DNA from: Calditrichota bacterium
Lineage (GTDB): Bacteria > Calditrichota > Calditrichia > Calditrichales > Calditrichaceae
Reading direction: 5' to 3'
Length of the DNA: 8,328 nt
Assembly (NCBI GenBank): GCA_024278715.1
Contig: JAJRSN010000226.1
Location: 1-8,328, forward strand
Shown here: one piece after another, positions 1 through 6,068 of the stretch
Numbering within the stretch: the stretch's first letter is position 1
Layout: each line of letters begins with the position of its first letter
Notes under the pieces: model-generated
Seen by the model: only the letters and a program-made list of their open reading frames with translations
What the model was told of the DNA's origin: nothing
Database searches by the model: none
Translations under genes and position numbers: made by a program

Positions 1-165
1 CAATCCACCGTGCGCCCCATGTATTTTCAATTTGTGGAGCCTGCAAAACGGCATGCCGATATCATCATTCCGCGAGGCGGTAAAAATTTGGTTGCCATCG
101 ACATTTTAACGACTAAAATTCATTCGCTCTTAATTCAACAAGAAAAGCTAAACAGGGAGGATTAA
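1..165 (+). CDS. udk: Uridine kinase, C-terminal fragment (5' end outside the window)
   Basis: Frame 1 is open from the first base to a TAA at 163-165 and gives 54 residues. The translated stretch includes STVRPMYFQFVEP, then K-x2-ADIIIP-x-GG and NLVAIDIL. This is the usual C-terminal signature of the uridine kinase/phosphoribulokinase family (uridine kinases end in similar V-P-M-x2-QFVEP-x-K-x2-AD-I-I-P and N-x-VAID-x-L blocks). The enzyme phosphorylates uridine and cytidine to UMP and CMP in the cytoplasm. The P-loop and catalytic part lie upstream and cannot be examined. The stop is only 8 nt before the tdk start and the tdk ribosome-binding site lies inside the end of this gene, so the two are very likely co-transcribed. 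The neighbouring tdk, nucleoside transporter and PNP genes support the salvage role. A different member of the same kinase family is the main alternative. Confidence 0.85.
   Translation, partial: QSTVRPMYFQFVEPAKRHADIIIPRGGKNLVAIDILTTKIHSLLIQQEKLNRED
155..160 (+). promoter_or_regulatory. Ribosome-binding site of tdk
   Basis: GGGAGG lies at the very end of the udk reading frame, 13 nt before the ATG at 174. The next codon is also ATG (177), so 174 is the better spaced of the two, although the spacing is still slightly long. Confidence 0.6.
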
Positions 166-173
166 TTTCGCCG

Positions 174-755
174 ATGATGCATGTTGTTCGTCAGCATACA
201 GGATGGATTGAAGTGATTTGCGGTAGTATGTTCAGCGGGAAGACCGAAGAGCTCATTCGCCGATTACGGCGCGCCATGATTGCCCGGCAGAAAGTTGCAA
301 TTTTTAAACCCAAAATCGACACGCGTTACAGCACCACGGAAATCGTTTCTCACGATAAGCAGAAAATCAAATCAAAGGCGGTGGAAAAGCCCGAAGAAAT
401 TTTGCATCATGCTCTGGAAGCGCAGGTTGTAGGCATCGATGAAGCGCAGTTTTTTGATAATTCGCTCGTGGATATTTGCCAGAAATTGGCTAACATGGGA
501 AAAAGGGTAATTGTCGCCGGATTGGATCAGGACTATTTGGGAAAACCCTTTGAACCCATCCCCCAGTTATTGGCTGTTGCGGAATACATTACCAAAACAC
601 ACGCGATATGTGTTGTGTGCGGAAATCCGGCTAATCATACTTATCGAAAAACAAAACAAAAAGATAAAGTTGTGGTTGGCGCGGCTGATATTTACGAAGC
701 GCGCTGCCGTAATTGCTTTGTACCCCCTGAAAAAGAAGAGGAAGAGGAGTCGTAA
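174..755 (+). CDS. tdk: Thymidine kinase (class II, TK1-like)
   Basis: This cytoplasmic salvage enzyme transfers phosphate from ATP to thymidine (and deoxyuridine) to give dTMP. The 193-residue product has the usual bacterial length. Visible motifs are the Walker A loop GSMFSGKT at residues 17-24, and the Walker B/catalytic segment GIDEAQFFD at 87-95, where E90 is the expected catalytic base. AGLDQDYLGKPF follows at 115-126. The C-terminal domain has two CxxC pairs, C146/C149 and C178/C181, which form the structural zinc site of this family, and YEARCR at 174-179 belongs to the thymidine-binding lasso region. All key residues are present, so the gene looks intact. The start at 174 follows GGGAGG at 155-160; M2 (177) is an alternative. 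The gene follows udk by 8 nt and its stop overlaps the next gene's ATG by one base (TAATG), which suggests translational coupling. Confidence 0.96.
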   Translation: MMHVVRQHTGWIEVICGSMFSGKTEELIRRLRRAMIARQKVAIFKPKIDTRYSTTEIVSHDKQKIKSKAVEKPEEILHHALEAQVVGIDEAQFFDNSLVDICQKLANMGKRVIVAGLDQDYLGKPFEPIPQLLAVAEYITKTHAICVVCGNPANHTYRKTKQKDKVVVGAADIYEARCRNCFVPPEKEEEEES

Positions 756-757
756 TG
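744..757 (+). promoter_or_regulatory. RBS and TAATG stop-start overlap coupling tdk to the transporter gene
   Basis: GAGGAG at 744-749 lies inside the glutamate-rich tail of tdk, 5 nt before the ATG at 755-757. The TAA stop of tdk (753-755) shares its last A with that ATG. This arrangement is typical of translational coupling and fixes the start of the transporter. Confidence 0.8.
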
Positions 758-2086
758 ACTGTATTATCTGTAGTCAAAGATGTTGCTTTCGGATTATTCG
801 GTCTGGCATCCCTGATCGGCATTGCTTATGCGTTTTCGGCAAACCGAAAAAAAATCATCTGGAAACAGATCCTTTACGGCATAGGCTTACAAATTCTTTT
901 TGCCATTTTCGTGCTGCTTACGCCCTGGGGCGCCGCTGTTTTCAACTGGATCGGTCATTTCTTTGTGCAGATCATTTCGTTCACTAACGAAGGTTCCCGA
1001 TTTGTATTTGGCGTTCTTGCGGATCAGGCGACGTTTGAAAAAGCGTTTCCCGCAGAACTGACGGCAAAAGGCGTGGGAGTGGTATTCGCCTTTCAGGTTC
1101 TTCCGACCATCATCTTCTTCTCCTCGTTAATGTCCGTGCTTTATCATCTCGGAATCATGCAGAAAATTGTGCAGGGTATGGCGTGGGTAATGGCAAAAAC
1201 TTTAAAGGTGAGCGGCGCCGAATCGATTTCCGTGGCGGCTAATGTTTTTATCGGGCAAACCGAAGCCCCGCTTGTGGTCCGACCCTATGTGGATCCAATG
1301 ACCAAATCGGAACTGCTTACCCTGATGATCGGCGGAATGGCGACTATTGCCGGAGGCGTTCTCGCCGCTTACGTAGGACTTTTGGGCGGCAGCGACCCGG
1401 TGCAACAGTTGTTTTACGCAAAACACCTGCTATCGGCAAGCATTATGGCTGCTCCCGCGACCATTGTAATATCAAAAATTCTACTACCCGAGAGCGAACG
1501 ATCGTTAACCATGGGCGAAGTAAAAGTGCCCATTGAAAAGACTTCCGTAAATGTGATCGAAGCCGCCGCCACCGGCGCTGCCGACGGTTTGAAATTAGCC
1601 CTTAACGTCGCCGGAATGCTTTTGGCTTTTATCGCCCTGATAGCCATGGTCAACTGGATTTTAAAGGGCGTTTTTACCGACCTTTTTGGCATTACGGTTC
1701 AAAACGGACAGGCTGTGTCTCTGGAATTGGTGCTCGGTTATGTGTTAAGCCCAATAGCATGGATTATCGGCGTGCCCTGGCAAGATGCGGTCAATGTGGG
1801 ATCGCTTATCGGCGAAAAAGTAGTTCTGAATGAATTTATCGCCTATCTCCATCTTTCCAAACTGATTCCATTGAATGTCTTAAGCGAAAAAGCCATTATC
1901 ATTTCCACTTACGCGCTCTGCGGATTCGCCAATTTTTCGTCAATTGCCATACAGATCGGCGGCATCGGAGGAATTGCGCCCAATCGGCGAAGCGACCTTG
2001 CCCGCTTTGGACTTAAAGCGGTTCTGGGCGGTTCGCTGGCAACGTTTATGACCGCTACCATCGCGGGAGTACTTATTTCACTTTAA
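755..2086 (+). CDS. nupC: Concentrative nucleoside transporter, NupC/CNT family
   Basis: This inner-membrane symporter imports nucleosides using an ion gradient. The 443-residue product has a hydrophobic N-terminal segment (about 9-30), a second membrane region (about 36-56), a central gate-type domain (about 110-240) and a C-terminal transport domain (about 270-443). Family signatures are clear: GQTEAP at 167-172, NEF at 359-361 and CGFANFSS at 389-396. By comparison with the Vibrio cholerae CNT structure, E170, E360, N393 and S396 match the nucleoside-contacting residues (E156, E332, N368, S371 there). The length is slightly above the 400-420 of typical bacterial members. Ion choice (Na+ or H+) and substrate range cannot be read from the sequence. 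Translation is probably coupled to tdk, so uptake and phosphorylation would be made together. The symbol nupC is used for family similarity, not proven orthology. Confidence 0.94.
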   Translation: MTVLSVVKDVAFGLFGLASLIGIAYAFSANRKKIIWKQILYGIGLQILFAIFVLLTPWGAAVFNWIGHFFVQIISFTNEGSRFVFGVLADQATFEKAFPAELTAKGVGVVFAFQVLPTIIFFSSLMSVLYHLGIMQKIVQGMAWVMAKTLKVSGAESISVAANVFIGQTEAPLVVRPYVDPMTKSELLTLMIGGMATIAGGVLAAYVGLLGGSDPVQQLFYAKHLLSASIMAAPATIVISKILLPESERSLTMGEVKVPIEKTSVNVIEAAATGAADGLKLALNVAGMLLAFIALIAMVNWILKGVFTDLFGITVQNGQAVSLELVLGYVLSPIAWIIGVPWQDAVNVGSLIGEKVVLNEFIAYLHLSKLIPLNVLSEKAIIISTYALCGFANFSSIAIQIGGIGGIAPNRRSDLARFGLKAVLGGSLATFMTATIAGVLISL

Positions 2087-2097
2087 AATAATATTCA

Positions 2098-2105
2098 GGA
2101 AAGAG
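2098..2105 (+). promoter_or_regulatory. Ribosome-binding site of sppA
   Basis: AGGAAAGA lies about 7 nt upstream of the ATG at 2113, in the 26-nt gap after the transporter gene. It supports the chosen start, which also gives an N-terminal membrane anchor. Confidence 0.6.
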
Positions 2106-2112
2106 ATTTCGA

Positions 2113-3846
2113 ATGAAAACCTTTTTGCAAGTTTTTTTAGCCATATTTCTCAGCCTTGGTCTCGTTTTAGTCGGGGCGTTACTTTTTTTCAGCCTGTTTT
2201 TCGAATCTTCTCCGGAAATTCCCGATCACGCTTTTTTACAGTTTGATTTAAGCGGTGATCTTTCGGAATATAGCGCGCCCGATCCCATAGAAGAGGCTTT
2301 GGGACGCAGCCAACTTGACATACGGAAGATTCGCGATGATTTGGAAAAAGCCGCTGTCGATAAACGAATTAAATCTCTTATTTTCCGTCCCGAGTTATTA
2401 AACGTCGGCTTTGGCAAACTGCGTGAACTTTACGCATTGATACAAAACTTCCGCGCGTCCGGCAAAAAGGTTTACGCCTATCTGGGCTCCGACTTCTCTT
2501 TTACAAGCGATTATTATCTTGCCTGCGCCGCCGATTCGATTATCATGCCCCCCGACGCAAATCTGTTTTTAACGGGCGTGCGCAGCGAGGTTACCTTTTA
2601 CAAAGACTTTTTCACTAAAATCGGCGTCGAAGCGCAGTTTCTGCAAATCGGCAAATATAAAAACGCGCCCGATGCGTACACCCGCGACAACATGTCTCCA
2701 TACCAGCGCGAAGTTTTAAAAAAGATTATTAATCAATACTATGACGATATCGTGCAGACCATCAGCAAAAGCCGGAATTTATCGGTCGAAAGGGTTGACT
2801 ATCTGATTAACAAAGTCAGCGGTTTTACCGGCAAACAGGCAATGGAGCTGGGGCTGGTGGATACCGTCTCTTTTTATGCCGGACTGACAGCCAGACTGAA
2901 AAAACAAAACAAATCGATTAAAAAACTTTCCGCCCTTAATTATTCGTCGGAACCGGCAAGCTCGCTTAAAATCCGCAACAAACGGCGCATTGCGGTTATT
3001 AACTGCATCGGCATTATTTACGGCGGATCCGAGACCGATAACCCCATGCTGGGCAAAATGTTAGGCGCAAAGACCATTATTCGGGACATTCAAAGAGCGG
3101 CAAAATCAAGATCTATTAAAGCCATTATTTTAAGAATCGACAGTCCCGGCGGAGCGGCGCTTCCTTCGGCGGAAATCTGGAAAGCCGTACTGGAAGCCAA
3201 ACAGAAAAAGCCGGTCGTCGCCTCAATTTCCGATTTGGGAGCGTCCGGCGGATTTTACATTGCCATGGCTGCCGATACAATCGTTGCAACCACTAACAGC
3301 CTTGTGGGCTCCATCGGAATTTTTGCCGGAAAATTCAATCTTTCCGGAACTTATGAAAAACTGGGCTTAAAAGTGGAATCCGTGGAACGCGGCAACCACG
3401 CCGATCTTTTTTCCATGCTCGAACCCTGGGACAAAGAAGAACAAGCGATTATGCATCGGATCATAAGCACCTTTTATCGGGATTTTGTGCGTAAGGTTGC
3501 TCAATCCAGAAAAATGACGTTCGAAGAAGCGGACAAAATTGCCCGCGGTCGTGTCTGGACCGGTAAAGACGCTTTTGAAATCGGGCTTATCGATACAGTC
3601 GGCTCGTTTTACACGGCTCTTAAAATCGCTCAAAGAATGGCTGGCATTCCGGAAAGCGAATCCGTTCGCCTGACTTACTATCCGCGTAAAAAATCGTTTA
3701 TGAATGAACTGTTGGGAAGCATCGGCGCTTTTGTTTTTCAATCCGATCGTTCGGTTTTGCTCACGCTTAAACGTTTGGAATCGGTTTTACAGGAATGGCA
3801 GAACAAACCGCTGGCTCTTATGCCGTTTCGATTGCAGTTCAAATAA
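2113..3846 (+). CDS. sppA: Signal peptide peptidase SppA, 67K (two-domain) type, family S49
   Basis: This membrane-anchored serine protease cleaves remnant signal peptides, acting on the periplasmic side in Gram-negative bacteria. The 577-residue product has one N-terminal membrane segment (about 4-30) followed by two tandem S49 domains (roughly 60-260 and 290-510), the long form known from E. coli (618 residues) rather than the short 36K form. The Ser/Lys dyad is visible. K183 in the block GKYKNAPDAYTRDNMSP aligns with E. coli K209, and S378 in GASGGFYIA aligns with the nucleophile S409. The segments IDSPGG (342-347) and VGSIGIF (398-404) are further family marks. The gene sits between a nucleoside transporter and a purine nucleoside phosphorylase, 26 nt and 11 nt away, so it is probably in the same transcript despite an unrelated role. 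No truncation or missing catalytic residue is seen. Confidence 0.95.
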   Translation: MKTFLQVFLAIFLSLGLVLVGALLFFSLFFESSPEIPDHAFLQFDLSGDLSEYSAPDPIEEALGRSQLDIRKIRDDLEKAAVDKRIKSLIFRPELLNVGFGKLRELYALIQNFRASGKKVYAYLGSDFSFTSDYYLACAADSIIMPPDANLFLTGVRSEVTFYKDFFTKIGVEAQFLQIGKYKNAPDAYTRDNMSPYQREVLKKIINQYYDDIVQTISKSRNLSVERVDYLINKVSGFTGKQAMELGLVDTVSFYAGLTARLKKQNKSIKKLSALNYSSEPASSLKIRNKRRIAVINCIGIIYGGSETDNPMLGKMLGAKTIIRDIQRAAKSRSIKAIILRIDSPGGAALPSAEIWKAVLEAKQKKPVVASISDLGASGGFYIAMAADTIVATTNSLVGSIGIFAGKFNLSGTYEKLGLKVESVERGNHADLFSMLEPWDKEEQAIMHRIISTFYRDFVRKVAQSRKMTFEEADKIARGRVWTGKDAFEIGLIDTVGSFYTALKIAQRMAGIPESESVRLTYYPRKKSFMNELLGSIGAFVFQSDRSVLLTLKRLESVLQEWQNKPLALMPFRLQFK

Positions 3847-3857
3847 ATTTTGGCGGA

Positions 3858-4679
3858 ATGTTGAAGGAAAAAGTTGAACAAGCGTTAGAATTTATCAGAC
3901 AACGCACCGACCTTAAACCCAAAGCGGGAATCATCCTTGGCAGCGGGCTGGGTCCTTTTGCGGATACCCTGAAAAACCGGGTGGAAATTCCGACCAGAGA
4001 TATTCCGCATTACCCGCAATCGACCGTTGAAGGTCACGCGGGGGCGCTAATTTTCGGCACGCACAAAGATGTTCCCGTTTTAGCGGTAAAAGGACGAACC
4101 CATTTTTACGAAGGCTACTCCATTCAGGAAGTTACGTTTGTTATTCGCATCATGCAGATGCTGAAGATTCCGCTGCTAATGGTTACCAATGCCGCGGGTT
4201 CCGTCAATCCGAATCTGCGACCGGGAGATCTGATGCTGATAACCGACCATGTTAATTTTCTTTTTCAAAACCCGTTGCGCGGTCCCGCGGAATTCGGACA
4301 ACCCCGTTTCCCGGACATGTCCGATGTTTATACCCGAAAGTTCTTTTCTGCTATCGACCGAATTGCTCTGGATCGCGGGATTGCCCTTAAACACGGCGTT
4401 TTGTGGGTAAATACGGGTCCCACTTATGAAACGGCGGCAGAAGTACGAATGATTCAACGCTTTGGCGGCGATGCGGTAAGCATGTCCACGGTTCCAGAAG
4501 TTATTGTCGCGGCGCAGGCGGGCATGAAAGTAATCGGAGTCTCTTGCATTACCAATTACGCCACCGGCATCATCGCTCAAAAGCTTTCGCATGACGAAGT
4601 AACCGAAACGGCAAACCGCGTTAAGGAAAAATTTACAAAATTAATGAGCGGAATTATCGAAACCCTATACTTGTTGTAA
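3858..4679 (+). CDS. punA: Purine nucleoside phosphorylase, trimeric (PNP/MTAP) type
   Basis: This cytoplasmic enzyme splits purine (deoxy)nucleosides with phosphate to free base and (deoxy)ribose-1-phosphate. With the start at 3858 the product has 273 residues, the normal length for the trimeric class. In this numbering the phosphate loop GSGLG is at 28-32, GRTHFYEGY at 79-87 (R80, H82), TNAAG at 110-114, GPTYET at 187-192, MSTVPE at 209-214 and CITN at 230-233. E191, M209 and N233 match E201, M219 and N243 of human PNP with identical spacing. The asparagine favours 6-oxopurine (inosine/guanosine) use over methylthioadenosine. An in-frame ATG at 3795 would add 21 residues and overlap sppA by 52 nt. 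I rejected it because the family normally starts as MLKEKVEQA does here. No good Shine-Dalgarno is seen (GGCGGA abuts the ATG), so coupling to sppA, 11 nt upstream, is plausible. Confidence 0.94.
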   Translation: MLKEKVEQALEFIRQRTDLKPKAGIILGSGLGPFADTLKNRVEIPTRDIPHYPQSTVEGHAGALIFGTHKDVPVLAVKGRTHFYEGYSIQEVTFVIRIMQMLKIPLLMVTNAAGSVNPNLRPGDLMLITDHVNFLFQNPLRGPAEFGQPRFPDMSDVYTRKFFSAIDRIALDRGIALKHGVLWVNTGPTYETAAEVRMIQRFGGDAVSMSTVPEVIVAAQAGMKVIGVSCITNYATGIIAQKLSHDEVTETANRVKEKFTKLMSGIIETLYLL

Positions 4680-4721
4680 ATCACTAATCAAAAATTTTAA
4701 AAATATTTATTTGATTTTAAC

Positions 4722-4750
4722 TTGACTCTGGGAGTTTCTGTTTTAACTTA
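4722..4750 (+). promoter_or_regulatory. Possible promoter of the envelope block
   Basis: TTGACT (4722-4727) matches five of six bases of a sigma70-type -35 box and is preceded by a very AT-rich stretch (4681-4720) resembling an UP element. At the expected distance there is only a poor -10 (TAACTT, 4744-4749, spacer 16). The call rests mostly on position and the -35 box. If the organism uses an FCB-type consensus, the true promoter may lie elsewhere in this gap. Confidence 0.3.
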
Positions 4751-4759
4751 AAGACAAAC

Positions 4760-4785
4760 TGATACTCTCTGCTAATTTAGTATCA
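4760..4785 (+). repeat. 7-bp perfect inverted repeat, operator or hairpin candidate
   Basis: TGATACT (4760-4766) and AGTATCA (4779-4785) are exact reverse complements separated by 12 nt. The half-site spacing of about 19 nt centre to centre could suit a dimeric DNA-binding regulator just downstream of the possible promoter. As RNA it would form a weak AT-rich hairpin. No specific regulator is recognised. Confidence 0.4.
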
Positions 4786-4786
4786 A

Positions 4787-4837
4787 AAGGATTCTTCGCA
4801 GATCCGGAATGTCGGATCGGAGAATCTTTAATCTTTT
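4787..4837 (+). terminator. Imperfect hairpin with T-rich tail, terminator or attenuator candidate
   Basis: GATTCT (4790-4795) pairs with AGAATC (4821-4826), and GATCCG (4801-4806) pairs with CGGATC (4813-4818) around a 6-nt loop. The two stems are separated by an internal loop (TCGCA against GG). Weak pairs extend the base to 4787/4829. The sequence TTTAATCTTTT (4827-4837) follows. It could end the salvage transcript or act as a leader attenuator of the next operon if the promoter at 4722 is real. The internal loop and interrupted T run make it a moderate candidate. Confidence 0.5.
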
Positions 4838-4851
4838 AATTTGTATCATTG

Positions 4852-4880
4852 TACTCCTTTTTTACAAAATTAAGGGAGTA
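4852..4880 (+). repeat. Weak inverted repeat able to mask a GGGAG motif
   Basis: TACTCC (4852-4857) is the exact reverse complement of GGAGTA (4875-4880), with 17 nt between. The right arm includes a Shine-Dalgarno-like GGGAG (4874-4878). That motif does not serve the preferred start at 4925 (it is 46 nt upstream), and would be poorly spaced (16 nt) for the upstream GTG at 4895. A short repeat of this size can arise by chance. Confidence 0.25.
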
Positions 4881-4910
4881 ATTGAAAAATATTTGTGGAA
4901 TCTACTTTTC

Positions 4911-4916
4911 GGGGGG
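4911..4916 (+). promoter_or_regulatory. G6 ribosome-binding site deciding the GTG start at 4925
   Basis: Six consecutive G bases sit 8 nt before the GTG at 4925. The GTG at 4895 in the same frame lacks a well-spaced site and would put ten mostly polar residues in front of a signal peptide. This site is the main reason for the shorter start. Confidence 0.65.
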
Positions 4917-4924
4917 TTCATATC

Positions 4925-6055
4925 GTGAAACTTTTAAAATTCTCGTTTTTAATTCTCCCTGTTCTTTTTTTAAGCCAGCTATTTTCTCAAACCGCCGGGA
5001 ATGATTTTTCTATTGAGATAACCATACTAAATGAAGAAAAGTTACAAACGCTTTACCTTTCCGATCTTGATCTTCAAAATTTCGGAACCGCCGAGGAGTT
5101 GTTTGAAATAACCGTTACCAAGAATTCCCGGGAGGCTTACGACAATTGTTATTTTGTAATAAAGCTGATCCGAGACAATGAGCTTCTGGTTACCGCAAAG
5201 TCTGATCTTTTTACCATTCCCGCCGACTTTATAACCAAAACAGCCAATAATCTGGAGCTTTCCGGCGGAGGATTTTCTTTTGGCGAAGACCCCTCGACCG
5301 AGGTTCGTTTCAACGAAACAACCATCAATCCTTCAGCCGAAAAACTGCGCGATGAGATTCTTTCTTCAGGAAAGGCGCCGTTCGGAATTTACAAACTATC
5401 GGTCGAGCTTTATCAGAAAGGCGCTCCCGCTGCGCTGGCTGCTCAGGAGAAGATTTTATTAAAGGCGACAAATCCGAGCTATCTTCATCTTGTCACGCCC
5501 GGCGCGCCCGCCGGAAGCGGACAATCTGCAAACATCTACTCGCAGTTCCCTATTTTCCAATGGAACGGAAACGGCACCGAATATCAGCTCATGGTCTTCG
5601 AGAAAAAAGAGATGATGCAATCGTACGACGATATTATTAACAGCCAGCCCAACTGGGTTTCTGACAGAACCGGCGCTCTTTCTCTTCAATATCCTCAGTC
5701 GGGCAGCGCCATTCCTCTGGAATTCAATAAAACCTATTACTGGATGGTACGGATGTTCATCCAGTCCTCTTCCGGAGAAGAATTTATTGACAGCGAAATC
5801 TGGGAATTTACCCTCGTCAATCCCGAACAGGGCGAAGATTTGCAAAACCAGATCGTCCAGGAAGATATCCTGCAGTTTCTTTCCCGGTTGTTGGGTCCTC
5901 GCATCGAAGAAATCAAAGCCAGTCTTGAAGGCTACCAATTAAAACGGATTAAGTACAACGGCGAGGAAATCACCATAAATAAACTCTATGAAATTTTGAA
6001 TAGTTACCGGGGCAAATCGTTTGAAATCGTAGAATTTATTCCTCCCGAACAATAA
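4925..6055 (+). CDS. Secreted beta-rich protein with an FnIII-like module, function unknown
   Basis: I do not recognise a named family. With the GTG start at 4925 the product has 376 residues and begins with a good Sec signal peptide: KLLK, a hydrophobic core of about 12-14 residues, and likely cleavage near residue 22 (LFSQ). Residues about 26-180 are an alternating beta-type region rich in short polar and hydrophobic repeats. Residues about 185-300 look like an FnIII/Ig-type module. It opens with LHLVTPGAPAG, has FPIFQWNG near 208-215, and a TYYWMVR strand at 270-276 followed by EIWEFTL, a pattern common in secreted FnIII-like modules. The C-terminal part (about 301-376) is charged and may be helical, then ends in FIPPEQ. 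No catalytic motif, lipobox or membrane anchor is seen, so it is probably periplasmic or surface-exposed. It is the first gene of a three-gene exported set, 13 nt before the fecR-like gene. Confidence 0.8.
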   Translation: MKLLKFSFLILPVLFLSQLFSQTAGNDFSIEITILNEEKLQTLYLSDLDLQNFGTAEELFEITVTKNSREAYDNCYFVIKLIRDNELLVTAKSDLFTIPADFITKTANNLELSGGGFSFGEDPSTEVRFNETTINPSAEKLRDEILSSGKAPFGIYKLSVELYQKGAPAALAAQEKILLKATNPSYLHLVTPGAPAGSGQSANIYSQFPIFQWNGNGTEYQLMVFEKKEMMQSYDDIINSQPNWVSDRTGALSLQYPQSGSAIPLEFNKTYYWMVRMFIQSSSGEEFIDSEIWEFTLVNPEQGEDLQNQIVQEDILQFLSRLLGPRIEEIKASLEGYQLKRIKYNGEEITINKLYEILNSYRGKSFEIVEFIPPEQ

Positions 6056-6068
6056 AAAAGAGGCTATT

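Larger units (their letters stand above)
4680..4924. other. Intergenic region between the salvage block and the envelope block
   Basis: About 245 nt contain no credible gene on either strand. In order the region holds an AT-rich tract (4681-4720), a TTGACT box (4722-4727), a 7-bp inverted repeat (4760-4785), an imperfect hairpin with a T-rich tail (4787-4837), a weak 6-bp inverted repeat (4852-4880) and the G6 ribosome-binding site of the next gene (4911-4916). This is the only sizeable gap in the window and the natural place where one transcript ends and the next begins. Confidence 0.85.

Noticed and set aside
511..987. A second + strand frame across tdk and the transporter start
   Set aside because: It overlaps two genes with clear catalytic or transport motifs and its own product has no recognisable domain, so it is a shadow frame.
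3367..3741. Minus-strand frames of 60-160 codons opposite the annotated genes (for example here, 4176-4592 and 5459-5938)
   Set aside because: All lie wholly or almost wholly opposite strongly supported + strand genes, show no family motif and have no sensible neighbours of their own.
3795..3857. A 21-residue N-terminal extension of the PNP starting at an ATG inside sppA
   Set aside because: It would overlap sppA by 52 nt, has only an AGGA 1 nt from the ATG, and has no counterpart in the PNP family, whose N-terminus matches the start at 3858.
4895..4924. GTG start at 4895 for the secreted protein
   Set aside because: It has no well-spaced ribosome-binding site and would bury the signal peptide. 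The GTG at 4925 has G6 at an 8-nt spacing.
4882..5000. A TTG-initiated short frame after GGGAG at 4874, considered as a leader peptide
   Set aside because: The spacing from GGAG to TTG is only about 3 nt, and the frame mostly overlaps the secreted-protein gene in another frame with no recognisable attenuation pattern.
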